Shown one piece after another: positions 16,987 through 25,208 of a DNA stretch of 64,000 nucleotides (its first letter is position 1; each line of letters starts with the position of its first letter). Made by a program: the position numbers and the translations under genes. The notes under the pieces are model-generated. The model was given only the letters and a program-made list of their open reading frames with translations, searched no databases and was not told where the DNA came from. Source of the DNA: Deltaproteobacteria bacterium (GTDB taxonomy: Bacteria > Desulfobacterota > Binatia > UBA1149 > SPBQ01); NCBI GenBank assembly GCA_029262375.1, contig JAJCZM010000049.1, positions 67,992 through 131,991 on the forward strand. The letters run 5' to 3'.

Positions 16987-19900
16987 CTAGTTGAGTGAGG
17001 AAACGTTCTGGACGAGCTCTATTGCCGGAAGGCCCGCCCCAATCACGCCTTCGAGTTCCGGGCTGAGGATGCGGAAGATCTCGGTGGCGAGAGAACTGGT
17101 GAACTCGTAGCGATCCGAAGCGGGCCCTTCGACGAACACCGTCACGGCCCCGAAATATCGATCTCCGACGAGAAATGGGAAAACGCCGGAGCGCGAGACG
17201 GCAACCTCGGAGACGACGTTGCCTTCGGCATCGGTCGTCTTGCGGGCATGGTCGCCGGTACCGGTTTTGCCGCCGACCGGAAGTCGGCCGCCGCGCGGAC
17301 CATTAAGCGCCGCGCCGGTACGCCGCGCTGTGCCATGCGTCGCGACATCGATGAGCGTGTCCTTCAGGACCCGCGCGACGTCGCGAGCCATGACGCGCTC
17401 GCCGTCAACCGGCACCGGAATCGCGATCGTATCGTACGGCGTGTCGGCGCCGAGCCGAATGCGCTCGAAGCGCTGCGTGGGCAGGCGCATTCCGTCGGCC
17501 TGGATGATTCCCATGAGTTCGGCCAATGCAGCCGGTCGATCCGCCGACGCTCCGAGCGCGGTCGCAAGAGACGGCACGAGATGCGCGAACGGATAGCCGT
17601 GACGCTTCCATTGCGCATGCATCCAACGGAACACGTCCACCTCGAGCTCGCTCTTGATCCGGCGATCCTGCGCGTCCTTCTTCTTCGTGCGATAAAGCCA
17701 CGCAAAAGACTCGGTTCGCTCTTCTTTGCTGATCGCCATGAGGCGCGCGGTAGTGGTGTCGGGATCGTCGCTCAGCGCTTTCATCGTCCAGAGTTCGAGC
17801 CAGTCGATTCCCGACAAGTGTGCGAGATCGGAGCGGCTGAACTGCGACGACTCGTAGTCGTCGTACATCTGCGCGAGCGCGTCCTTGTCTAGCAGCCACA
17901 GAGCAGTGCCCGTGTTGAAACGCTGCATCTCCACGGCAAACGCATCTACGTCGAGAGCGGGCTGCATGAAACGAATCGCCGTCGCAGCGTTGCGCGGTGT
18001 CGGCGTTCGGTCTGCGAACGCCAGAGCGCGCATCTCATCCGAACGCATGCCTTGGTAGCTACGATATGCGTTGCGAATGAGTTGCGCGCCCTCGGCGAGC
18101 GCTGCTCGTTCCAGGTAGGACAGCCGGAGCGGATGGTCGAGTCGGTCGAGAACTTCGCGAGTCTCGGATTCCCTGCGGAATGTGCGGTGCGTCACGATGT
18201 CGCGCGTCAACCGGACGAATACGAGATTTATTGAATGCCGAGTCGCATTGGCGACGGAGAACATCGAGTCATCGTCGTCGTCCTTGAAGTTGCCGAAGCG
18301 ATGCAATCCACCGCCGGTATAGAATCGCTCGTCGGGCGATGCCGAGTAGCGACGGTTCATCGCGGCCTCCAGAAACGCTCGGCGCGTTTCCTGCGGCATC
18401 GCTGCGCGACGCTCGGCCGCCCAACGCCCGAGTACGTCGCGCGCGTCAAGTTGATCGGCCTCAACCTCGTCGCAATCGTATAGGTCATTCAAGACTTCGA
18501 GATAGGTCGTGAGCACGCGAAGCTTGGACGTAGAACCGAGGTCCAGCATGACGCTCTCGTCTACGGCGCGCGAGGCGCGCTTCGTGTCGGCGTACAGGCG
18601 CAGCTTGTTGGTTCGTTCGGTGCGCTCGTACAAGGAGAAACTGATCGTCAGCGCCGACGGCGTCTCTGCATTCAGCAATCCGATACGTCGCAATCTTTTG
18701 GAAGTGTCGCTGCTCTCGTCACGAACCGCATCGATGGTGTCCTGAACGCGCCGCTCGATGTCGTCGTACGTCGTCGTGGTCACGCGCGCGTCAATGCGGT
18801 CGATCTCGTAAAGCGATTCGACACCGAGCAACTTGAGCATGCGGATCCGATCCGGGCGTGCATCGGCGCGTGCAAGCGCCATTGGAGTAGTACTGGCGAG
18901 CGGAGTCGGGGCGAACGGAGGATCGGCCGCCAGCGCCGCGTCGCGAAGGCGCGTCGTAATGACTCGACTGTCGGCGAGCATCTCGAGAAAGTGATCAATG
19001 CGTCGGCGCAAAGCCTCCGGCTGCTGCACGAGAAAAAGATAAGGACGATTGGCCGCGAGAATCAGTCCGAGCGCTTGGCGATACGCGTACGCTTTCTCGG
19101 CGAGTTGCTCGTCGGTCTCGGCAGGCGCGCTCAAGAGCTCCGCCGTATCGTGGTAGTCGACGCCATGCCACAGCGCCATGCCCATCGGCAATCCGACGAC
19201 TTCACCGTGTCCCTTTACCGCCGCGAGGCGAATCGTGTTGAGATAGTCGGCAACCAGTTCGCGTCGCGAGTGCGCGGTGTTGCGCCCCTCCACGTATGCA
19301 CGAAGACTCGCGGACGCCATCTGGCGCAGCTTCTCGCGAGGTGAACTGGTCTGAGCCGCCGGCGAGTGCCTCAGCTTCTCGAGTTGTGTCGCCAAGGTGC
19401 TGCCGCCGGCCGCACGGTCGCCGGCAGTGAAACGGCTCGATCCCCATTCCACGGTGGCGCGCGCGAGACGCGGCCATTCCACTGCGGGATTCGTACTCGT
19501 CGCGGGCGCGAGCAGTTGCCTGTTCTCGATGAACAGCAATGAATCGACCAGCAGCTTCGGAATCTCGTCGAACGCGTCAAAGCCGCGCTCAGGCATCTGG
19601 ACTTGGTACGACGGCAGCAGGTGTGCATCGACGATCTCGAGTCCGGCCCTGCCCTTCTCTTTGTACGGCGGCGTAATGCCGAACTCCGATAGCTTGCGCA
19701 GCATCGGCGATGGACTGGCTTGTGCGACGATCTCAAAACCGTTCGCTTCGAGATTGTCGGCGAACGACTCGATCCTGCTGTATCCGAGTTCGCGATCGTA
19801 GGGGCCGTCGGGACCTACGAGCGGTCGAGCGCTGCGACCCGCGACGAGTTGGGACGTCGACTGGCCCGCCACCCACGCAAGAACGCGTGACTGAAGCATG

Positions 19901-20001
19901 GAGCTTTCAGACTCAATCCACGCAACCGTGAACAGAGCGACGACGAGGAGTCCGAGCGGTGGACGAAACGGAGCGGCTTCTTGCGTGGATTTTCTCGGCA
20001 T
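16987..20001 (-). CDS. Large divergent class A penicillin-binding protein (GT51 + transpeptidase)
   Basis: 1004 residues with an N-terminal signal anchor ('LGLLVVALFTVAWIES'). The glycosyltransferase GT51 part, about 135-340, has a weakened first motif ('SLLFIENRQLL', Glu159) and 'AAGGSTLATQLEKL', corresponding to GGSTITQQ. The transpeptidase part has all three active-site motifs: SxxK in 'DLGSTSKLRV' (Ser490, Lys493), SxN in 'ATRHSINLVF' (590-592) and KTG in 'VGGKTGTGDHARK' (912-914). The SxN to KTG distance of about 320 residues is well above the 170-200 of most class A PBPs, implying an insertion of about 130 residues. It synthesises and crosslinks peptidoglycan in the periplasm. The lipoprotein methyltransferase gene lies upstream on the same strand, 310 bases away. 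Confidence 0.88.
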   Translation of the reverse strand: MPRKSTQEAAPFRPPLGLLVVALFTVAWIESESSMLQSRVLAWVAGQSTSQLVAGRSARPLVGPDGPYDRELGYSRIESFADNLEANGFEIVAQASPSPMLRKLSEFGITPPYKEKGRAGLEIVDAHLLPSYQVQMPERGFDAFDEIPKLLVDSLLFIENRQLLAPATSTNPAVEWPRLARATVEWGSSRFTAGDRAAGGSTLATQLEKLRHSPAAQTSSPREKLRQMASASLRAYVEGRNTAHSRRELVADYLNTIRLAAVKGHGEVVGLPMGMALWHGVDYHDTAELLSAPAETDEQLAEKAYAYRQALGLILAANRPYLFLVQQPEALRRRIDHFLEMLADSRVITTRLRDAALAADPPFAPTPLASTTPMALARADARPDRIRMLKLLGVESLYEIDRIDARVTTTTYDDIERRVQDTIDAVRDESSDTSKRLRRIGLLNAETPSALTISFSLYERTERTNKLRLYADTKRASRAVDESVMLDLGSTSKLRVLTTYLEVLNDLYDCDEVEADQLDARDVLGRWAAERRAAMPQETRRAFLEAAMNRRYSASPDERFYTGGGLHRFGNFKDDDDDSMFSVANATRHSINLVFVRLTRDIVTHRTFRRESETREVLDRLDHPLRLSYLERAALAEGAQLIRNAYRSYQGMRSDEMRALAFADRTPTPRNAATAIRFMQPALDVDAFAVEMQRFNTGTALWLLDKDALAQMYDDYESSQFSRSDLAHLSGIDWLELWTMKALSDDPDTTTARLMAISKEERTESFAWLYRTKKKDAQDRRIKSELEVDVFRWMHAQWKRHGYPFAHLVPSLATALGASADRPAALAELMGIIQADGMRLPTQRFERIRLGADTPYDTIAIPVPVDGERVMARDVARVLKDTLIDVATHGTARRTGAALNGPRGGRLPVGGKTGTGDHARKTTDAEGNVVSEVAVSRSGVFPFLVGDRYFGAVTVFVEGPASDRYEFTSSLATEIFRILSPELEGVIGAGLPAIELVQNVSSLN

Positions 20002-20090
20002 ACGATGGAGCAGCTGTCGCGCAACTGCTGAGCACTAGGGCTGACCCGAATGGGGGGTGCCGTGAAGACGCTTCGGTCGCAAGTCGCAGA

Positions 20091-20104
20091 AAAAGTGAAC
20101 TTTT
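20091..20104. promoter_or_regulatory. AT-rich palindrome upstream of the PBP gene
   Basis: AAAAGT-GA-ACTTTT is a perfect 6-base inverted repeat with a 2-base spacer in an otherwise GC-rich intergenic region. It lies about 90 bases upstream of the PBP start and could be an operator; no regulator is assigned. Confidence 0.3.
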
Positions 20105-20219
20105 CGCGAACGTATGTAGCGTCACAAAACGGTGAGGGACGAAGTTCCTGAAGAAAACGCGCCTAAGTAGCGAAGCGCAATACAGCGCGTACGTCACAGC
20201 GCAAGCATCGTTCTACGAA

Positions 20220-20250
20220 GCCGAAAGGCGCAACGTACGCGCGCTTCGGC
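20220..20250 (-). terminator. Hairpin downstream of the methyltransferase gene
   Basis: GCCGAA pairs with TTCGGC and an inner GCGC pairs with GCGC, around a 7-base loop and a 2-base internal mismatch. It lies about 60-90 bases after the methyltransferase stop and before the PBP gene, where a terminator is expected. There is no T-run. Confidence 0.4.
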
Positions 20251-20311
20251 AAAGGGTCGGCGTGTTTTCTCGACCAGGGGGGAGGTGCTCGATCGGGTGC
20301 GCCAGCCGGGC

Positions 20312-20974
20312 TCAGCGATCGTCCGGCAAGTAGGCAACGAAAATCTGCGTGTAGAGAAAGTCGTGGAGCGCGACGCGCGTATAACCCGCGCGGGTCATCT
20401 CGTCGTCGATCTGCTCGACCTCCGACGTGTGCCCTGACGTTTTCAGACTGATGGGAAACGGCAATCCGCTGCGATTGTCGAGATGAACGATACGTCCTTG
20501 CGCCGAGAGATCGGTCTTCAGCTTCTCAAAATAGACGACGCGGTCTTCGATGTGGTGATACGTGAGCGACGTGATCACAACGTCGACAGCACCGTCGGGA
20601 AGCAGTGGATCGCCGTACTCGCCAAAAATCACGTCTACGTTGGCGTAGCCTTCGTCGGCAACCAACTTACTTAGGGTCTCGACCTTATCGGCGTCAACCT
20701 CGACCGCATACACACGCCCGTCGGGTCCGACTGCGTCCGATAGCCATCCGATCCAGTAACCGTCGCCGGCGCCGATCTCGGCCACACGCGCGCCGGGGGC
20801 GAGGTCGAGCGCCGCCAGGACTTTCTCGGGTTGCTGCCATCCGTCGCGCCCCGATGTAACGAAACGGCGGATGTCTACCTTCTCCGACATCGCGCAGCCG
20901 GAGACTGACGAGGCAATAAGCAGCATGGCAATGGCAGCCAGCCACCCGTTCGTACGCGAGGTCGCGATCTTCAT
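20312..20974 (-). CDS. Lipoprotein-signal class I SAM-dependent methyltransferase
   Basis: 220 residues; GGAG lies 8 bases before the ATG. The N-terminus is a clear lipoprotein signal ('AAIAMLLIASSVSGC'). The rest is a Rossmann methyltransferase: motif I 'GARVAEIGAGDGYWIGWL', acidic end of strand 2 'VYAVEVDADKVETL', motif II region 'DVIFGEYGDPLLPDGAVDVV', and 'TYHHIEDRVVYFEKLKTDL' after strand 4. The mature enzyme would sit in the envelope, where free S-adenosylmethionine is not expected. The combination is therefore puzzling, although methyltransferases with export signals are annotated in other proteobacteria. Possible explanations are an unprocessed signal that anchors it facing the cytoplasm, or binding of another ligand. 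The gene starts a minus-strand pair with the PBP. Confidence 0.8.
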   Translation of the reverse strand: MKIATSRTNGWLAAIAMLLIASSVSGCAMSEKVDIRRFVTSGRDGWQQPEKVLAALDLAPGARVAEIGAGDGYWIGWLSDAVGPDGRVYAVEVDADKVETLSKLVADEGYANVDVIFGEYGDPLLPDGAVDVVITSLTYHHIEDRVVYFEKLKTDLSAQGRIVHLDNRSGLPFPISLKTSGHTSEVEQIDDEMTRAGYTRVALHDFLYTQIFVAYLPDDR

Positions 20975-21221
20975 GCTGCACTCCTAACAATCCACGCGCG
21001 ATGAGCCCAGACGCCCCCGAACGGGCGGGTCATTGTTACGCGTGTGGCGTGGCAAAAAGCGTGGCTGCTCCTACTCGGTCGAGGGCCGCCGTTGCGCCTG
21101 TGGCCCGAACCCTGGTCTTTGCGTCCCCTGAGCTGCAAGCGACGTGCGCGCCATGTCGCCGTCCACAAATGGCCTGCGTTTGCCCTTTACATCGGAATGC
21201 CCGGCGGACTAGGATCGCCTG

Positions 21222-22217
21222 ATGCGCCGCAGTTTTCGGGCCTTAGGGCAGTCGCTCATTGCGACGGGTCTGACGGCAGTCCTCATGATTGGATTGTCGC
21301 CGGGCATCTCCCAATCCCACCCGGATATCTCTGAGGCCGAAGACGCGGTCGCGCATGCCATCGCGGCGTCGCCTAACGACCCCGCACTCTATCTTCGTCG
21401 CGCCACACTACAGCGCTCGCGCAAGGACTGGGACGCTGCGGCGGCGTCCTACATCAAAGCAGCCGACCTCGGCGCCGACCGCGATGTCACCGACGTCGCG
21501 CTGGCGTCGGTCCTTCTCGACGCCGGCTTGCACGAAACCGCTCTCATGCATGCGGACATCGCGATCGCGCGTAGCCCGAATTCCGGCAAAGCCAGTTTGG
21601 TGCGAGCGCGCATTCACGCGCGAAGCGATCGACGTGCGCAAGCAGCCAGTGACTACACCCACGCGGTCAAAGTCCTCGAGCATCCCGAGCCCGGCGTCGT
21701 CCTCGAGGCCATGCAGGCACAACTCGAAGTTTCGGTACAAGACGCCGTCGAGCTTGAGGACGCCGTCGAGCACGAAGACGACGCCGTCACGGCCGGAAAC
21801 GAGATGCTCTCGGACGGCGACTCACCGGTAGACGTTGCCGAGCAGAATATCCGCAGTGCGCTCGCGGTCGCAGACACGGCGATGGCGAAACTCGGGATCG
21901 TCCCAACGATCCAATCGCGTGCCGTCGAACTCGAGACGCAACGCGGACGCCACGACGGGGCGGTAGCGCGTATCGACACGATGCTCGAGCAGGCTCCGCG
22001 CCACGAGATATGGATTGCCGAGCGCGGCGACGCCCTCATGGCGGGCGGAAAGAAGACTGAGGCGATGAACGCCTACACGAAGGCACTGGCGCTGGTCAAC
22101 GAACGCCCAGCCTCAAAGCGCAGCCCGAAACTCGCAGCACTGGCCATCGAGCTAGAAAACAAACTTTCAGATCAGCACAACAACAACGCGGGGGACAACC
22201 TAAATGAGAATCAGTAA
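21222..22217 (+). CDS. Exported TPR protein
   Basis: 331 residues with an N-terminal signal ('SLIATGLTAVLMIGLSPGIS'). Degenerate tetratricopeptide repeats follow from about residue 40: 'DPALYLRRATLQRSRKDWDA', 'VALASVLLDAGLHETALMHA', 'KASLVRARIHARSDRRAQA' and, near the C-terminus, 'EIWIAERGDALMAGGKKTEA'. An acidic Val/Glu/Asp stretch ('DAVELEDAVEHEDDAV') interrupts them. TPRs mediate protein-protein contact. The last 14 bases overlap the start of the phosphatase gene, so translation is probably coupled and the two proteins may act together in the periplasm. The tail is Asn-rich ('QHNNNAGDNLNENQ'). No enzymatic motif was seen. Confidence 0.75.
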   Translation: MRRSFRALGQSLIATGLTAVLMIGLSPGISQSHPDISEAEDAVAHAIAASPNDPALYLRRATLQRSRKDWDAAAASYIKAADLGADRDVTDVALASVLLDAGLHETALMHADIAIARSPNSGKASLVRARIHARSDRRAQAASDYTHAVKVLEHPEPGVVLEAMQAQLEVSVQDAVELEDAVEHEDDAVTAGNEMLSDGDSPVDVAEQNIRSALAVADTAMAKLGIVPTIQSRAVELETQRGRHDGAVARIDTMLEQAPRHEIWIAERGDALMAGGKKTEAMNAYTKALALVNERPASKRSPKLAALAIELENKLSDQHNNNAGDNLNENQ

Positions 22218-24129
22218 GATTACGCGGCTTGGCACAATCGCCGCAGTGACAGTGATAATGTCCGCACTGACGGTCGCGAGCGCATCCGCGCAAACGATCA
22301 CACGCGGTCCGTACTTACAGATGCCCGGTCCGGACCGCATGACCGTCATCTTCCATACGGACCTGGCACTGACGAGCGCGGAGGTCGACTATGGCACGAC
22401 CGTTGCGCTGGGCACGATCACACCGGGTACGAGCAGCGCGGACCTCATGGGCGGCTTCAAACACGTCGTCGAGCTATCAAGCCTGACCGACTTCACGAAG
22501 TACTTCTACGCAGTCGGCGATTCGGGCACGCCGCTCACAATCGCCGGTGCCGACTACGCATTCACCACGTCGCCGCTGCCGGGCACACGTCAGCCGATCC
22601 GCATCTGGACCTTCGGTGATTCCGGCTACTGGCCGGGAAATAACGGAACCGAGTACATGGACTCGCGCCAGGCCTACTACGATCACGTCGGCGGCGGCGA
22701 CGTCAACGTGGCGGCCGATGCAACGGACGTCATGATGTACTTGGGAGACAACGCCTACGGTACCGGTAACGACCCCACCTACCAGAGTGTGTTCTTCAGC
22801 CCGCCGGAACTTGCCGCGTTCCTACGCCGCCAGCCGTTCCTTTCTGCGATAGGCAATCACGAAGGCGCTGCGTTGGATAGCGTTACCGAAACCGGCGACT
22901 ACTTCGGGATGTTCAACTTCCCGACCGGGAACGAGTTGGGGACGAACGGCGTAGCTTCAGGCAGCGAGTCTTACTACTCGTTCGACTACGGAAATATCCA
23001 TTTCATCGTCTTGGACACGGAAGACAACATCGAGAACATCACGACCACCGGCGCCGCCATGAAGACCTGGCTCGAGGACGACCTGATCGCCACGACGGCC
23101 GATTGGATCATCGCCGCGTGGCACCGTCCTCCGTACTCCAAAGGCATCTTCCATGACTCCGACGCGGAGGCCAATGAGATCGCAGCACGCGAGGAGTTCG
23201 TGCCAATCCTCGAAGACTACGGCGTCGATCTGGTCATCAGCGGACACTCTCATACGTACGAGCGTACACCGCTGATCGACGACCACATCGGCCTGTCCAC
23301 CACCCTCGAGCCTTTCCATATACTCGACGGTGGTAACGGGAATCCGCTGGTGGACGGTTCCTACCGCAAAGCGTCGTTGCAGCAGGCGCCGCACGAAGGC
23401 GCTGTCTTCATCGTGACGGGCGCGGCGGCCGATACGCGCGCCTTCTCGCCCTCGTCCGGACACCCGGTCATGAACAAGAAACTGGTGTTCGTCGGAACGT
23501 CGGTCATTGAGGTCGATGGTGACGTACTGGTCGGAAAATACGTCAACGACGTCGGTACTGTGATGGACACATTCCAGATCGACAAAGGCATCAGCGCGGC
23601 CTGCCCGGCAGCGCCGCTCGGAACTTGCACGGCGGCCGGTAAAGCGAAATTCATCGTGAAGTCGAGCGGCGACCCAGCAAAAGATCAGACGCAGTGGAAA
23701 TGGACGAAGGTAACGCTGGATGCCTCGGACCTGGACCCGACGTCGGGCACCGATCTGATCGCTTGTGCATGGGATGACACCGGCCACATCTACGACGTCG
23801 TACCGCCGAATCCGGAGAACCTAGGCTACGCGCAGTTCCCGACGACGCCGCCTCCGTCATGGGCGTGGACGAGCAAGAAGGCCGGTCAACACGGCTACAA
23901 GGATAAGGTCGGTTCCGTAGACGGCTTGATCAAGGTCAAGACCAAGGCAGGTGTCGGGAAAGGCAAGATGCAGTTCAAGTCGAAAGGCGCGAACACCGTG
24001 CCGCCCGCACTGCCGCTTACCGGTGTGCTCACCGCACAGTTGATCAATCTGGATTCCGGTGCGTGTTGGGGCTCAACGCTCACCGAGAAAAAGAACGACG
24101 GCTCGAGCTACATCGCGGCCGGACCGTAG
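22204..24129 (+). CDS. Secreted purple-acid-phosphatase-like metallophosphoesterase with C-terminal module
   Basis: 641 residues; GGGGGAC precedes the ATG. The signal peptide ends 'TVASASAQ'. Residues about 30-125 are an Fn3-like domain ('TRGPYLQMPGPDRMTVIF', 'YFYAVGDSG') as in plant-type purple acid phosphatases. The dinuclear-metal core has 'WTFGDSGY', 'MMYLGDNAYGTG', 'LSAIGNHEG', 'IIAAWHRPPYS' and 'VISGHSHTYERT', which is the GDxG / GDxxY / GNHE / H / GHxHxYER series. It should hydrolyse phosphomonoesters outside the cytoplasm. The last 165 residues ('KWTKVTLDASDLD', 'GYKDKVGSVDGLIKVK', 'GACWGS') are not part of the phosphatase fold and resemble the C-terminal modules of the proteins at 458 and 30721. 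It overlaps the upstream TPR gene by 14 bases. Confidence 0.88.
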   Translation: MRISKITRLGTIAAVTVIMSALTVASASAQTITRGPYLQMPGPDRMTVIFHTDLALTSAEVDYGTTVALGTITPGTSSADLMGGFKHVVELSSLTDFTKYFYAVGDSGTPLTIAGADYAFTTSPLPGTRQPIRIWTFGDSGYWPGNNGTEYMDSRQAYYDHVGGGDVNVAADATDVMMYLGDNAYGTGNDPTYQSVFFSPPELAAFLRRQPFLSAIGNHEGAALDSVTETGDYFGMFNFPTGNELGTNGVASGSESYYSFDYGNIHFIVLDTEDNIENITTTGAAMKTWLEDDLIATTADWIIAAWHRPPYSKGIFHDSDAEANEIAAREEFVPILEDYGVDLVISGHSHTYERTPLIDDHIGLSTTLEPFHILDGGNGNPLVDGSYRKASLQQAPHEGAVFIVTGAAADTRAFSPSSGHPVMNKKLVFVGTSVIEVDGDVLVGKYVNDVGTVMDTFQIDKGISAACPAAPLGTCTAAGKAKFIVKSSGDPAKDQTQWKWTKVTLDASDLDPTSGTDLIACAWDDTGHIYDVVPPNPENLGYAQFPTTPPPSWAWTSKKAGQHGYKDKVGSVDGLIKVKTKAGVGKGKMQFKSKGANTVPPALPLTGVLTAQLINLDSGACWGSTLTEKKNDGSSYIAAGP

Positions 24130-24140
24130 AACACGTGTGC

Positions 24141-24179
24141 GCGATGTCGCGTGGCGCCCTCATGCGCGCGCGACATCGC
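24141..24179 (+). terminator. Hairpin after the phosphatase gene
   Basis: A perfect 11-base inverted repeat, GCGATGTCGCG and CGCGACATCGC, has a 17-base loop and starts 12 bases after the TAG stop. It is a strong terminator-like structure but lacks a T-run. Confidence 0.55.
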
Positions 24180-24385
24180 CGCGTACGTAAGATCCTCTAA
24201 ACGTCTCCGGCAATAGCACTACGGGTAATCAGGTAGTCTGTGCGTTGCTCGCCGACAAATTCACGTCGGCCCTCTACTTTTGCTGACAGACGGATATCAA
24301 ACGGTGCTCTAATGTGTACTCGACCGGGCTACTGAACGATCCGAGCCTGTCGGCCTCGCTCAGGACCCCCGTCGTCGATCCACAC

Positions 24386-25096
24386 ATGGAACGCGCAGCA
24401 AAACCACTACTGGAGTCCGAACGAATCGCGGCACTTCGAGCCTTCGAAGTATTGGATACGGCTCCGGAACCCGCGTACGACGACATTGTCGCGATCGCCG
24501 CCGAACTGTGCGATACGCCCATCGCGCTTATCTCGCTCGTCGATGACGATCGACAGTGGTTCAAGGCGAAGGTCGGGCTCGACGCTACACAGACTTCTCG
24601 TGACGTCGCGTTCTGCGCACACGCAATCCTCGACGACTGCGCACTCGTCATTCCCGATGCGACACTAGATCCACGGTTCGCAGACAATCCTCTTGTAACC
24701 GAAGAACCGCACGTTCGTTTCTACGCCGGCGCACCGCTCGTCGAGGCCAACGGGCACGCACTCGGAACGCTTTGCGTGATTGATCAGAAACCGCGAACCG
24801 TCAGCTCGTCGGCGATGCGCGCGCTCGAAGCGCTGGGTCGCCGAGTAGTTGCAGAACTGGAACTCAAGCGTACGGCCGCGCAGTTGTCGGACGCGCTGGA
24901 GCGCGCACGACTGCTTGGAGAGCTCTTGCCGATGTGCTCTTGGTGCCGACGCATACGCGACGACCAGCAGTACTGGCATCGCGTCGAAGCCTACTTCGAG
25001 AAACAAACCGGAACCGAGTTCACCCACTGCATCTGCTCCGACTGCATGGTCAAGCACTACCCAGGCGCCGCCAGTGAGCAAGGGAACAATAGCTAG
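24386..25096 (+). CDS. GAF-domain sensor protein with C-terminal Cys motif
   Basis: The start is placed at 'MERAAKPLLESERIAALRAF', the normal opening of this GAF family; the ORF-track start is 24 codons earlier. It has about 236 residues. The GAF domain at about 5-155 has 'VLDTAPEPAYDDIVAIAAEL', 'PIALISLVDDDRQWFKAKVG', 'RDVAFCAHAI' and 'YAGAPLVEANGHALGTLCVI'. A short helix ('ALEALGRRVVAELELKRTAA') leads to a C-terminal module 'LLPMCSWCRRIRDDQQYW' plus 'FTHCICSDCMVKHYP'. This Cys-x2-Cys...Cys-x-Cys-x2-Cys element ends many PAS/GAF signalling proteins and could bind a metal. There is no output enzyme domain, so it probably acts as a ligand- or redox-responsive partner. Confidence 0.8.
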   Translation: MERAAKPLLESERIAALRAFEVLDTAPEPAYDDIVAIAAELCDTPIALISLVDDDRQWFKAKVGLDATQTSRDVAFCAHAILDDCALVIPDATLDPRFADNPLVTEEPHVRFYAGAPLVEANGHALGTLCVIDQKPRTVSSSAMRALEALGRRVVAELELKRTAAQLSDALERARLLGELLPMCSWCRRIRDDQQYWHRVEAYFEKQTGTEFTHCICSDCMVKHYPGAASEQGNNS

Positions 25097-25208
25097 CGTG
25101 CACGATGATCGGCGACTTCGCCGACTCGATCTCACCGGAGTTTCAGCACTTCCTGCTCTGGCTGGTGGCACCCGTATGGCGCAGACAGAACGAGAGTTCG
25201 TAGGCGCA

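Larger units (their letters stand above)
20002..20311. other. 310-base intergenic region upstream of the PBP gene
   Basis: No coding frame is supported here. The region separates the methyltransferase stop from the PBP start, both on the minus strand. It holds a strong hairpin (20220-20250) and an AT-rich palindrome (20091-20104). It is otherwise unremarkable. Confidence 0.6.

Noticed and set aside
22957-23787. 276-codon minus-strand ORF
   Set aside because: It is an antisense shadow of the phosphatase gene, whose catalytic motifs are intact.
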